64,000 nt of DNA from JBGRQA01 sp041725895 (GTDB lineage: Bacteria > Bacteroidota > Bacteroidia > Bacteroidales > Marinifilaceae), in the NCBI GenBank assembly GCA_041725895.1, contig JBGRQA010000022.1, forward strand, positions 1-64,000. The letters are read 5' to 3'. The translations under genes were made by a program, and so were the position numbers. The notes below the pieces were generated by a model. The model saw only the letters and a list, made by a program, of their open reading frames with translations, was not told the DNA's origin and made no database searches. Shown here piece by piece: positions 1 to 8,326 of the stretch. Position 1 is the first letter of the stretch, and every line of letters begins with the position of its first letter.

Positions 1-109
1 AATATACGAATTAAATACTTGATAACCAACATATAGATAATATCAATACACTCTTTTTTAGGACTTTAAACAACTTCTATTAAAATATAGTTAAATTATC
101 ATATTTTAA

Positions 110-142
110 TTTGGTATAAATAAATATGAATTCCTATATTTG
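110..142 (+). promoter_or_regulatory. Bacteroidota-type promoter of tpx
   Basis: TTTG at 110-113 and TATATTTG at 135-142 are separated by 21 bases and match the Bacteroidota -33 (TTTG) and -7 (TAnnTTTG) consensus. The -7 box ends 25 bases before the tpx ATG. The first 109 bases of the window hold nothing else I recognise. Confidence 0.7.
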
Positions 143-167
143 ACTTACATCAATTAAAAATCAAAAC

Positions 168-683
168 ATGGAAAAGAACAAAAATAAAGTTAGCTTTTCA
201 GGCAACCCAGTAACCCTTGTCGGGAAAGGTATTAAGATAGGAGATAAAGCATCCGAATTTGAAGTATTGGGAACCGATTTAAACCCAGTTAAACTATCCG
301 ATTTCGAGGGTAAGATCAAAGTACTTTCTATATTTCCTTCCATTGATACAGGCGTATGCTCAGCTCAAGCACATCGCTTCAACAAGGAAGCGAGCAACTT
401 AAACGACAATATTCAAATCCTTACCATCTCAAACGATCTCCCCTTTGCTTTAGGACGCTACTGTGGAGCTGAAGGAATCCAAAATATTACAACACTTTCA
501 GATCATAAGAATCTTGATTTTGGTCATAAATACGGATTCGTAATTGAGGAATTACGCCTACTGGCTAGAGGTGTTATTGTAATAGATCAAAACGATATCG
601 TTCAACACATTGAATACGTTGCTGAAATCACCGAAGAACCAAACTATATTGCTGCACTCGATGCAGCTAAAAAATTAGTTTAA
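168..683 (+). CDS. tpx: thiol peroxidase Tpx
   Basis: Cytoplasmic atypical 2-Cys peroxiredoxin that reduces hydrogen and alkyl peroxides using thioredoxin. The 171 residues cover the whole Tpx family length. The peroxidatic cysteine is C64 in PSIDTGVC and the resolving cysteine is C99 in RYCGAEG, the spacing that separates Tpx from other peroxiredoxins. The ATG at 168 follows an A-rich leader typical of Bacteroidota and a good promoter. The next gene starts 31 bases downstream on the same strand, so some read-through is possible. The usual proline after the active-site threonine (DTPVC) is glycine here, a small deviation. Confidence 0.95.
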   Translation: MEKNKNKVSFSGNPVTLVGKGIKIGDKASEFEVLGTDLNPVKLSDFEGKIKVLSIFPSIDTGVCSAQAHRFNKEASNLNDNIQILTISNDLPFALGRYCGAEGIQNITTLSDHKNLDFGHKYGFVIEELRLLARGVIVIDQNDIVQHIEYVAEITEEPNYIAALDAAKKLV

Positions 684-714
684 ACTTCTCTGTGCTATTT
701 TTAAACTATAGCCT

Positions 715-1305
715 ATGTACTTATTTTTTGATACAGAAACAACTGGACTCCCTCAGAAGTGGAATGCTCCAGTTACAGATCTTGATAATTGGCCTCGTTT
801 GGTTCAATTGGCATGGATTCTTTACGATTATAAAGGGCAGGAATTAAAAAAAGTAAATCAGATCATTCAGCCTGAAGGATTCAGAATCCCAACCGAAGCA
901 GCAAAAATTCACGGCATTACAATAGAAAGAGCCAATACGGAAGGAATCCTTCTTCATACTGCACTGGAAGAGTTTGCTACGGTATTGAAAGAGGCTCAAT
1001 TCCTGATTGCCCACAATATTAGTTTTGATCAGATGATAATCGGAGCTGAATTTTTGAGAAAGAACATTCCGAACAAATTAAATACTATTCAGAAAATTTG
1101 CACGATGAAAACTACTGCTAACGTGTGCAAAATACCTGGCCGAACAGGCCTCAAATGGCCCAACTTGACTGAATTACATAAAACCCTCTTCAACAAGGGA
1201 TTCAGCAACGCACATGATGCACTTGCCGACGTAAAAGCCTGTGCAGATTGCTTCTTCGAATTACAAAAAAGAGGCATGTACCAGCAACAGGCAAGTCTCT
1301 TTTAA
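715..1305 (+). CDS. DnaQ-like 3'-5' exonuclease (DEDDh family)
   Basis: A stand-alone exonuclease domain of 196 residues, related to the proofreading subunit of DNA polymerase III. The three Exo motifs are visible: FDTETTG (D6, E8), HNISFDQ (D105) and HDALADV (H167, D172), which together give the DEDDh metal site. There is no BRCT, GIY-YIG or polymerase domain, so it could act in repair, RNA trimming or oligonucleotide turnover; the substrate cannot be read from the sequence. It follows tpx by 31 bases and converges with rimO across a shared bidirectional terminator. Confidence 0.85.
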   Translation: MYLFFDTETTGLPQKWNAPVTDLDNWPRLVQLAWILYDYKGQELKKVNQIIQPEGFRIPTEAAKIHGITIERANTEGILLHTALEEFATVLKEAQFLIAHNISFDQMIIGAEFLRKNIPNKLNTIQKICTMKTTANVCKIPGRTGLKWPNLTELHKTLFNKGFSNAHDALADVKACADCFFELQKRGMYQQQASLF

Positions 1306-1308
1306 AAC

Positions 1309-1334
1309 AAAAGCAGTCCTTTTGGACTGCTTTT
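1309..1334. terminator. bidirectional terminator between the exonuclease gene and rimO
   Basis: An 11-bp perfect stem, AAAAGCAGTCC / GGACTGCTTTT, with a TTTT loop and A/T runs on both sides. It lies between the 3' ends of two convergent genes and can serve both. Confidence 0.85.
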
Positions 1335-1352
1335 GCTTTAAAATATATAATC

Positions 1353-2651
1353 TTATAGTATTCTCGCGAATAAGTCGTAATCTTCAACATCGGTAATCTC
1401 TGCCTCGTAAAATTCTCCAATTTGCAGACCTCCAAATTCTGTTGGAATCAAAACCTCCGGATCCACTTCTGGAGAATCAAATTCTGTTCTACCAATATAA
1501 TAATCACCTTCTTCACGGTCAATAACAACGTTTAGCTTTTGACCTACTCTAGATGCATTCAATTCCCGGGAAATTTCCTGTTGAATCTCCATAATTTCAT
1601 CCCTTCTCCTCTCCTTCTCTTCCTGTGGAATATCATCTTCATAATTCTCAGCAGCAAAGGTATCTTCCTCGTTGGAATAGGCAAACACTCCGAGACGCTC
1701 AAATTTCATTTCCCGAACAAACTTTTTGAGATCTTCCATATCCTCCTCTGTCTCACCTGGATGCCCAACTAACATGGTGGTTCGCAAGGTTATCCCAGGC
1801 ACTTCCTCGCGGATTCTATTGATTAGGGCAACTGTTTTTTCCCGATCAATCCCTCTTCGCATCAATTTTAGCATATTGTCACTTGAATGCTGAAGGGCAA
1901 TGTCAAGATAAGCACAAACCTTAGGATTCTCACGCATTACAGGAAGAATATCAAATGGAAATTGGGTTGGGTAGGCGTAATGCAATTTAATCCATTTCAA
2001 ACCCCTAATTTGTGACAATCGTTCAATCAATTCAGCCAGACGGGATTCTTTATAAAGATCCACACCATAGTAAGACAAATCCTGAGCAATCACCAACAAT
2101 TCCTTGACTCCACCCTCAACCAGGTTCTCTGCTTCTACAAGAATATCTTCGATAGAACGGGATTTATGCTTTCCTGTTATCAACGGTATCGCACAATAGG
2201 AACAACTTCGGTTGCAACCCTCTGATATTTTTAGATAGGCGTAATGCTTTGGTGTCGTAACCATTCGGAAGTTAGTAAAATCCGGTTTGCTTTCAGCATC
2301 CAACTCCTTCACAATCGCCTTCCAATCAAACTTTCCGAAAAACTTATCAACCTCCGGAATTTCATTGGTCAATTGATCACGATATCTTTCCGAAAGACAC
2401 CCCATCACAAAAAGAACATCAATATCTCCCCGCTTTTTGGCCTCAACACACTGCAGAATAGTATCGACAGACTCTTCCTTGGCATCCCCGATAAAACCAC
2501 AAGTATTAATGATAACGGTTCGGGCATCGCTCTGCTCCTGATCACACTCCACCTGAAAATGACTAGCATCTAACTGTTTCATCAAAACTTCGGTATCCAC
2601 AAGGTTTTTGGAGCACCCCAAACTGATAATATTGATTTTTGACTGACTCAT
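1353..2651 (-). CDS. rimO: ribosomal protein uS12 methylthiotransferase RimO
   Basis: Radical-SAM enzyme that adds a methylthio group to an aspartate of ribosomal protein uS12. At 432 residues it is full length. The N-terminal UPF0004 domain carries cluster cysteines C13 (SLGCSKNLVDTE), C51 and C85. The radical-SAM cluster motif is C146-x3-C150-x2-C153 (CNRSCSYC). A TRAM domain occupies the last 70 or so residues. The SLGCSKNLVD opening is diagnostic of RimO rather than MiaB. It starts at ATG 2651 and is monocistronic, with ftsY about 200 bases upstream behind its own terminator. Confidence 0.96.
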   Translation of the reverse strand: MSQSKINIISLGCSKNLVDTEVLMKQLDASHFQVECDQEQSDARTVIINTCGFIGDAKEESVDTILQCVEAKKRGDIDVLFVMGCLSERYRDQLTNEIPEVDKFFGKFDWKAIVKELDAESKPDFTNFRMVTTPKHYAYLKISEGCNRSCSYCAIPLITGKHKSRSIEDILVEAENLVEGGVKELLVIAQDLSYYGVDLYKESRLAELIERLSQIRGLKWIKLHYAYPTQFPFDILPVMRENPKVCAYLDIALQHSSDNMLKLMRRGIDREKTVALINRIREEVPGITLRTTMLVGHPGETEEDMEDLKKFVREMKFERLGVFAYSNEEDTFAAENYEDDIPQEEKERRRDEIMEIQQEISRELNASRVGQKLNVVIDREEGDYYIGRTEFDSPEVDPEVLIPTEFGGLQIGEFYEAEITDVEDYDLFARIL

Positions 2652-2803
2652 ATTTTCTATATTCTAAAATAATCGATTTTTAAACACAAGAATACCTTCT
2701 GTCTTCGTCAAATGAAGAATCAAAAGTTTCCAATTGTGCAAAAATAGGATAAAATCCTCTTTATTCACTACTTTCTAGCGGGTTTTAAATTAAGGCAAAG
2801 AAA

Positions 2804-2829
2804 AAGGGATGACCATTAAATCATCCCTT
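2804..2829 (-). terminator. terminator of ftsY
   Basis: Stem AAGGGATGA / TCATCCCTT (top strand) with an 8-base loop. On the minus strand it is followed by a T-rich run (read as AAAAA on the top strand). Confidence 0.75.
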
Positions 2830-2851
2830 ACTATTTTGAAAGTTTTGTACT

Positions 2852-3802
2852 TTAACTAAATAATGAATCAACATATTCTTTACGATTGAAAACCTGTAAA
2901 TCTTCCATACCTTCTCCTATTCCAATATATTTTACAGGAATTTTAAATTGATCGGAAACTCCAATAACAACACCCCCCTTGGCAGTTCCATCCAATTTTG
3001 TAATGGCTAATGCATTCACTTCTGTGGCTTTGGTAAATTGTTTTGCCTGCTCAAATGCATTCTGACCGGTAGAACCATCCAGGATAAGAAGAATTTCATT
3101 GGGTGCCCCCGGAATAACCTTCTCCATTACATTCTTGATCTTACTCAACTCATTCATCAAGTTGATTTTATTGTGCAAACGTCCTGCTGTATCAATTATT
3201 ACAACATCTGCATTGGTAGCCTTTGCTCTACTAAGAGTATCAAATGCAACAGATGCAGGATCTGCTCCCATTCCCTGGTTAACAATAGGAACTCCTACTC
3301 GGTCGGCCCAAATTATCAATTGATCTACAGCTGCTGCCCGAAATGTATCTGCAGCACCCAAAAGCACACTTTTACCTGACTTTTTAAACTGATGAGCCAA
3401 CTTTCCAATTGTGGTGGTTTTTCCAACCCCATTTACTCCCACAACCATAATAACATAAGGATGCTCGCTTTGAGGCAGCTCAAATGCATTAATTTCCTTG
3501 TCATTATTTTCCTCCAGAAGATTCGCAATCTCTTCCTTCAGAATCCGATTCAATTCTGATGTCCCTAGAAATTTCTCCTCTGCAACTCTCTCCTCAATTC
3601 GCTCAATAATTCTTAAGGTGGTATCTACTCCAACATCAGAAGTGATCAATACCTCTTCCAGGCTGTCCAATACATCATCATCAACCTTTGTTTTTCCAAC
3701 AACAGCGCGGGTAAGTTTTTTAAACACACTCTCCTTGGTTTTGGCCAACCCTTTGTCCAAGCTTTCTTTTTTCGCTTTCGAAAAGCTTCCGAATAATCCC
3801 AT
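2852..3802 (-). CDS. ftsY: signal recognition particle receptor FtsY
   Basis: SRP-receptor GTPase that docks ribosome-SRP complexes at the inner membrane for co-translational insertion. The N helical bundle spans about residues 20-100. The G domain has G1 GVNGVGKTT (122-130), DTFRAAA (152-158), DTAGR (204-208) and TKLDGTAKGG. The acidic N-terminal A domain is almost absent, as in many short FtsYs; membrane contact must rely on the short N-terminal helix. The ATG at 3802 gives 316 residues. It is separated from the upstream ribosomal-protein operon by a terminator. Confidence 0.96.
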   Translation of the reverse strand: MGLFGSFSKAKKESLDKGLAKTKESVFKKLTRAVVGKTKVDDDVLDSLEEVLITSDVGVDTTLRIIERIEERVAEEKFLGTSELNRILKEEIANLLEENNDKEINAFELPQSEHPYVIMVVGVNGVGKTTTIGKLAHQFKKSGKSVLLGAADTFRAAAVDQLIIWADRVGVPIVNQGMGADPASVAFDTLSRAKATNADVVIIDTAGRLHNKINLMNELSKIKNVMEKVIPGAPNEILLILDGSTGQNAFEQAKQFTKATEVNALAITKLDGTAKGGVVIGVSDQFKIPVKYIGIGEGMEDLQVFNRKEYVDSLFS

Positions 3803-3959
3803 GTTAGTAATATTTATACGTGTCGCAATTTACAAAAAAATACTTGCATTCGTAAATAATATCTTTTTTATTAATCTGCAACGAACACATATAGATAAAA
3901 ACAAGCCGCCTTGTCCTATTCTACTTTTTTCTTAAACCACAGATCTCATCTCAAACAAA

Positions 3960-3984
3960 AAAGCCCTCCACGAGGGAGGGCTTT
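3960..3984 (-). terminator. terminator of the rpmB-rpmG-DUF4295 operon
   Basis: Perfect 10-bp stem AAAGCCCTCC / GGAGGGCTTT with a 5-base loop, followed on the minus strand by a T run. It closes the ribosomal-protein operon before ftsY. Confidence 0.85.
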
Positions 3985-4005
3985 CAGTTCAGTATAATGA
4001 ATTCC

Positions 4006-4161
4006 TTACTTCTTAGCAAAGAAATCCTTCACATTTTCGTTTGGAACAATCTCCTCTTTGAAGGAGTAAGATCCAGTCTTAGGAGATTTTACCATTTTGA
4101 TTACCTTAGCGTAACCGCGGCCTTCTCCTTTTTGTAGAGTTGCTACTACTTTCTTAGCCAT
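4006..4161 (-). CDS. DUF4295 small ribosome-associated protein
   Basis: A 51-residue basic protein that begins MAKKVVATLQKGEGRGYAK and ends KDFFAKK. I recognise it as the DUF4295 family, which in Bacteroidota regularly sits directly after the genes for ribosomal proteins bL28 and bL33. From memory it has been proposed as an extra large-subunit protein (bL38) from a flavobacterial ribosome structure; I cannot confirm that here. ATG at 4161, stop at 4006-4008. It is 7 bases downstream of rpmG and before the operon terminator, so it is co-transcribed. Confidence 0.88.
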   Translation of the reverse strand: MAKKVVATLQKGEGRGYAKVIKMVKSPKTGSYSFKEEIVPNENVKDFFAKK

Positions 4162-4168
4162 ATCTCAA

Positions 4169-4351
4169 TTATTTTATTTCTCTGTGAACAGTTACTTTCT
4201 TCAAAATAGGATTGTACTTCTTCAACTCCATACGATCAGGAGTGTTCTTTTTATTTTTAGTAGTAATGTATCTTGAAGTCCCAGGCATACCACTCTCTTT
4301 GTGCTCGGTGCACTCCAGGATTACTTGTACTCTATTACCTTTTTTAGCCAT
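4169..4351 (-). CDS. rpmG: 50S ribosomal protein bL33
   Basis: Large-subunit ribosomal protein of 60 residues with the family pattern RVQVILECTEH, TSRYITTKNKKN and MELKKYNPILKK. Only one cysteine (C14) is present, so this is the zinc-independent (C-minus) form, not the four-cysteine paralog. It is the middle gene of rpmB-rpmG-DUF4295, with 14 bases to rpmB. Confidence 0.96.
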   Translation of the reverse strand: MAKKGNRVQVILECTEHKESGMPGTSRYITTKNKKNTPDRMELKKYNPILKKVTVHREIK

Positions 4352-4365
4352 TTTCTAAGACTTTT

Positions 4366-4608
4366 TTAGTAGTTCTTAATAAATCCTTTATCTTGAGCTT
4401 TCTTCAAAGCCCCTTTCAAACCCAATTTGTTAATCAGGCGAACACCGGCAGCAGAAACTTTCAACTCTACCCATCTGTCCTCTTCAGGAAGATAAAACTT
4501 CTTTACAAAGAGGTTTGGATAGAATCTTCTTTTAGTTCTTCTCTTAGAGTGAGAAACATTGTTTCCCACCATCACGCTCTTTCCAGTAATTTGACAAACT
4601 CTTGACAT
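4366..4608 (-). CDS. rpmB: 50S ribosomal protein bL28
   Basis: Large-subunit ribosomal protein of 80 residues: MSRVCQITGK at the start, NNVSHSKRRTKRRFYPN in the core, and the C-terminal helix GVRLINKLGLKGALKKA. The reading frame stays open upstream to 4671, but the family start MSRVC fixes the ATG at 4608. First gene of the ribosomal operon. Its promoter is about 45 bases upstream. Confidence 0.96.
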   Translation of the reverse strand: MSRVCQITGKSVMVGNNVSHSKRRTKRRFYPNLFVKKFYLPEEDRWVELKVSAAGVRLINKLGLKGALKKAQDKGFIKNY

Positions 4609-4651
4609 AGTCCAGATTATTTTTTTCCTTAAACGCTTTTCAAACAGATCG

Positions 4652-4683
4652 CAAAATACGCGATTTTTCACGAAAAAATCAAA
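4652..4683 (-). promoter_or_regulatory. promoter of the rpmB operon
   Basis: Read on the minus strand: TTTG (4680-4683), 21 bases, then TATTTTG (4652-4658), one T short of the TAnnTTTG consensus. It sits about 44 bases before the bL28 start. Confidence 0.55.
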
Positions 4684-4860
4684 TTATTCTCCTGTTTTTT
4701 TATATTTAATTTAATACCGATGGATTCCAACGCAGCATCATCGTGTCATCCCACAGAATAGTAACGCCCTATCCTGATTAAGTATTGCCTCTTTATTAAG
4801 GAGTATTCTGATTTCGCAGTGTAAGAAACGAATTTCTCTTCGTTTCGGTACAAAAATAAA

Positions 4861-4889
4861 AAAATCCTTCTGTTGTACAGAAGGATTTT
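4861..4889 (-). terminator. terminator of yitT
   Basis: Perfect 13-bp stem AAAATCCTTCTGT / ACAGAAGGATTTT with a 3-base loop, 27 bases beyond the yitT stop. The 4684-4915 stretch otherwise holds no gene I can support. Confidence 0.85.
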
Positions 4890-4915
4890 CAAAAAAGTTA
4901 TGCTTGGTAGGCAAA

Positions 4916-5803
4916 TTAATCCTCTTCATTCAAAGATTTGAAGCCTTCTCCTAAAATTTCGTTGGAATCAACTACGTTCACAAAAGCTTGTGGATCTACC
5001 TTTGCAATGAAGTTGGTCAAGATGGTCATTTCTCTTCGAGTTACCACTGTATAAATCATCTTTTTCTCTTTTCCTTGGTACATACCGGTTCCAGCAAATA
5101 CGGTACCACCTCTTTTCATGTCATTGATAATTTTCTCACGAATTTCATCACATTTTTCAGAGATAATGTACATAGTTTTGTTAATACCAGGGCCTCCAAC
5201 GATTAAGTCAATCACCTTTCCTTCAATGAAAACAATGATGACAGAATACATTGGCAATTTCCAATCCTGAAAACCAGCAACAGTGGTTAGGGTAATAATC
5301 GAGTCAACAATAATTACCAAAGTTCCCAAAGAGATTCTGGTGTATTTGTTCAGAATCATCGCAATAATATCAGAACCACCTGAAGTAGCGCGAGATTTGA
5401 AAATTAAACCAATAGCTATACCGTATACAATTCCACCAAAAATGGCCGACAACAATGCATCATTCTCAACCAAAGGTTCGTAACCGTAAAAACGGTGAAG
5501 CAAATTGGCAAAGGCCGGAATTGCAAAAGTACAGATTACAGTTTTGACACCAAATCGTGGGCCAAGAATCCAGATCCCTAGGATCAATAAGGGTATATCC
5601 ATACAGAGTGCATAGTACTCTGTTTCCCATCCAAACATGTGGTGCAGTACGATACTTAATCCGTAAGTTCCACCTGGTGCAAACTTGTAAGGTTCGGCAA
5701 ACATTACCATCCCAAGCGCAAAAACAAAACACCCCAAGATTAAGTAGGAGTAGGTAATAAAGAACTCCTTTGAGAATAATTTCTCTTTTGTTACAAAAGC
5801 CAT
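4916..5803 (-). CDS. YitT family membrane protein (DUF161 + DUF2179)
   Basis: An inner-membrane protein of 295 residues. About five hydrophobic segments fill residues 12-190 (for example YLILGCFVFALGMVMF), the YitT/DUF161 region. The last 70 residues (MIYTVVTRREMTILTNFI and following) form the soluble DUF2179 domain, an ACT-like fold. The transport substrate is unknown for this family. It starts at ATG 5803 and is monocistronic with its own promoter and terminator. Confidence 0.88.
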   Translation of the reverse strand: MAFVTKEKLFSKEFFITYSYLILGCFVFALGMVMFAEPYKFAPGGTYGLSIVLHHMFGWETEYYALCMDIPLLILGIWILGPRFGVKTVICTFAIPAFANLLHRFYGYEPLVENDALLSAIFGGIVYGIAIGLIFKSRATSGGSDIIAMILNKYTRISLGTLVIIVDSIITLTTVAGFQDWKLPMYSVIIVFIEGKVIDLIVGGPGINKTMYIISEKCDEIREKIINDMKRGGTVFAGTGMYQGKEKKMIYTVVTRREMTILTNFIAKVDPQAFVNVVDSNEILGEGFKSLNEED

Positions 5804-5838
5804 TTTCAGTTTAAAATTTAGTGTTAAAAATCAGCCGA

Positions 5839-5869
5839 CAAAAATAGAGTGCTAAACCATATTTACAAG
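5839..5869 (-). promoter_or_regulatory. promoter of yitT
   Basis: On the minus strand TATTTTTG (5839-5846) matches TAnnTTTG exactly. CTTG (5866-5869), one mismatch from TTTG, lies 19 bases upstream. The rest of 5870-6103 shows no gene; it is simply A/T-rich. Confidence 0.55.
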
Positions 5870-6103
5870 AAAAAACGAATGATTTTACACCACTCTCAAC
5901 ACACTATATTTCAACAAACAAGCCAAGGATGGATTATATTTTTTTTTGAATTGAAGAAAAACAGCACTTAAAAAACGTCAATTTTTCACTTATGAAAACA
6001 GATTACTATTGGATAGACCTGAAATATCGCATCTTCCTTTGCATTCTCTCTTTAACCTAAATATAGCCTTATGTAAAACAGAGGCAGATTTAAAGACATA
6101 GAA

Positions 6104-6129
6104 AAGCCTGAAATTTTCATTCCAGGCCT
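6104..6129 (-). terminator. probable terminator of the M3 peptidase gene
   Basis: Imperfect stem AAGCCTG / CAGGCCTT with one bulged base, about 20 bases past the stop codon of the M3 peptidase. A T-rich stretch follows on the minus strand only weakly. Confidence 0.5.
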
Positions 6130-6150
6130 TCAATATTTATATTCCTTTGT

Positions 6151-8196
6151 TTATTTTAGTCCACTTCTTTTGAGTAATGGATCAATGGAGGGCTCCTTAC
6201 CTCTGAATCGAAGATACAAATCCATCGGATGTTCACTCCCACCCTTTTCCAAAACATTTTCCAGAAAAGATTGAGAAATTTCCTTATTGTAAATTCCTTT
6301 TTCCTTAAAAGCAGCAAAAGCATCCGCATCCAATACCTCTGCCCACTTGTAGCCATAATACCCAGCAGCATAGCCGCCAGCAAAAATGTGAGAAAAGGCC
6401 GGGCTCATACAGCTTCCATCTACCAATGGAAACAGCTCGGTAGCTGCCATTGCCTTTTCTTCGTATTGAGCAACAGTTTCAGATACAGGTTTCGAAACAC
6501 TATGCCAAGCCATATCCGTCATCCCAAAACTCAATTGTCTTACAAATGAATAGCCACTGTGAAAATTACTACTATCAATAATTTTCTGCACCAAATCCTC
6601 CGGGATTCTTTCCCCGGTTTCAAAGTGTTGCGCCACTTCGTCTAACCATTCTTTTTCGTAGGCGAAATTTTCCATAAATTGGGAAGGAAGCTCAACAAAA
6701 TCGCGATATACACTAGTACCTGATAAACTCGGGTAACTACAACGAGATAGCATTCCATGCAAAGCATGACCAAACTCGTGCAAAAAGGTGGTCACTTCGC
6801 TGAAAGTCAAAAGCGAGGGCTTGGTTGCAGTAGGCTTGGTGAAGTTGCAAACAATCGATATATGTGGTCTAATATCTTTTGAACCATTTCGATACTGATC
6901 CAAATAGGATGTCATCCAGGCTCCCCCTTGCTTACTTTCTCTTGGATGAAAATCAGCATAGAACACAGCCAAGAACTGCCCCTCTTTATCATTTACATCA
7001 TAGGCAACCACATCGGTGTGATATTTGGGAATGGTTTGATTTTCTGAGAAAGTAATTCCATAAAGTTTTTCAGCCAGCCCAAATATCCCTTTCTTAACGC
7101 GCTCCAATTCAAAATAGGGACGTGTTATTTCATCATTAATCGAATATTTTTCAGTTTTTAATTTCTCGGCATAGTAAGCCCAATCCCATCGTTGCAGTTC
7201 AAAATCAGCACCTAATTTTCGCGCAAAATCCTGTAATTCCTGAAACTCCTCCTTGGCTTTGGGTAGAGAAGCATTCAAAAGCTCCTGCAAGAAATGATTT
7301 ACCTTTTCCGGAGTCTTGGCCATTCGTTCCTCCAGGACATATTGTGCAAAATTATCATATCCCAAAAGAGAAGCTCTCTCCACGCGCAACTCCACTACTT
7401 TCTTTACTGTATCCTGATTATCGAACTCATCCCCGAAACAACGAGAAGTATAGGCACGGAACATCTTTTCCCGCAAGGACCGATTATCAGCATACTGCAT
7501 AAAAGGAACATAGCTGGGAAATTGAAGGGTAAAAATCCACCCTTCCTTATTCTTTGCCCTGGCATTTGCTTCAGCTCCTTCACGAATTCCTTCAGGAATA
7601 CCTTCCATGTCTTGTTCTTCTGTCAGGTGTAATTCAAAGGCATTGGTGGCTGCCAATACATTTTCACTGAACTGTAAGCTTAATTTGGACAACTCCTTGG
7701 AAATTTCTCTCATACGTTCCTTATTCTTAGGAGACAAATTGGCTCCCTGACGAACAAAGATTTTGTATCGATCCTCTAATAATTTATGTTGCTCCCCAGT
7801 CAATTCCAACTCATTTCTCTTCTCATAGACCTTTTTTACACGGGCAAACAGGTCCTCATTCATTACTATATCATTGGAAAATTCGGTTAGCATCGGAGAA
7901 ATTTCTCTAGCCAGCTCCTGCATCTTTTTACTCGTTTCTGCATGATTCAAGTTGAAAAAGATAGAGGTGATACGATCCAATCGTTCTCCTATAAATTCGA
8001 TAGATTCAATCGTATTTTGGAAATCTGGTAAATCAGGGTTGGCAATTATCGCCTCAATTTCCAGTCTTGCCTGCTTCAAACCCTCCTGAAAAGCAGGCAT
8101 ATAATGCTCTACCATTATTTTATCAAAAGGAGCAGTCTGATATGGTGTTGCAAAATCTTCCAGCAAGGGATTGCCGGTCAAAATTTCATCGTTCAT
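6151..8196 (-). CDS. M3 family peptidase (oligopeptidase A / Dcp type)
   Basis: Zinc metallopeptidase of 681 residues, the normal M3A length. The catalytic motif is H473-E-F-G-H477 (FLHEFGHALHG), followed by the family block ELPSQFMENF that supplies the third zinc ligand. There is no signal peptide, so it is cytoplasmic and probably degrades short peptides. Whether it acts as an endopeptidase (OpdA/PrlC) or a dipeptidyl carboxypeptidase (Dcp) cannot be separated by eye. On the minus strand a TATCTTTG -7 box (8223-8230) lies upstream of the ATG at 8196. Confidence 0.92.
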   Translation of the reverse strand: MNDEILTGNPLLEDFATPYQTAPFDKIMVEHYMPAFQEGLKQARLEIEAIIANPDLPDFQNTIESIEFIGERLDRITSIFFNLNHAETSKKMQELAREISPMLTEFSNDIVMNEDLFARVKKVYEKRNELELTGEQHKLLEDRYKIFVRQGANLSPKNKERMREISKELSKLSLQFSENVLAATNAFELHLTEEQDMEGIPEGIREGAEANARAKNKEGWIFTLQFPSYVPFMQYADNRSLREKMFRAYTSRCFGDEFDNQDTVKKVVELRVERASLLGYDNFAQYVLEERMAKTPEKVNHFLQELLNASLPKAKEEFQELQDFARKLGADFELQRWDWAYYAEKLKTEKYSINDEITRPYFELERVKKGIFGLAEKLYGITFSENQTIPKYHTDVVAYDVNDKEGQFLAVFYADFHPRESKQGGAWMTSYLDQYRNGSKDIRPHISIVCNFTKPTATKPSLLTFSEVTTFLHEFGHALHGMLSRCSYPSLSGTSVYRDFVELPSQFMENFAYEKEWLDEVAQHFETGERIPEDLVQKIIDSSNFHSGYSFVRQLSFGMTDMAWHSVSKPVSETVAQYEEKAMAATELFPLVDGSCMSPAFSHIFAGGYAAGYYGYKWAEVLDADAFAAFKEKGIYNKEISQSFLENVLEKGGSEHPMDLYLRFRGKEPSIDPLLKRSGLK

Positions 8197-8222
8197 AATT
8201 CTGGATTTATTTTTAGTTTATG

Positions 8223-8230
8223 CAAAGATA
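8223..8230 (-). promoter_or_regulatory. -7 box for the M3 peptidase gene
   Basis: Minus-strand TATCTTTG matches TAnnTTTG and lies 26 bases before the start codon. No good TTTG is seen at the expected -33 distance. Confidence 0.4.
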
Positions 8231-8326
8231 CAAATCGCATTGAAATACTTATGTGAATTGAAATTATCGATCTTTTTGTAATTTTAAAAATTATAAGCTG
8301 AAATTATTTTACTCAATCCAACCTCT

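Noticed and set aside
4738..4929. 63-codon minus-strand frame after yitT
   Set aside because: It overlaps the yitT 3' end and its terminator and has no family resemblance.
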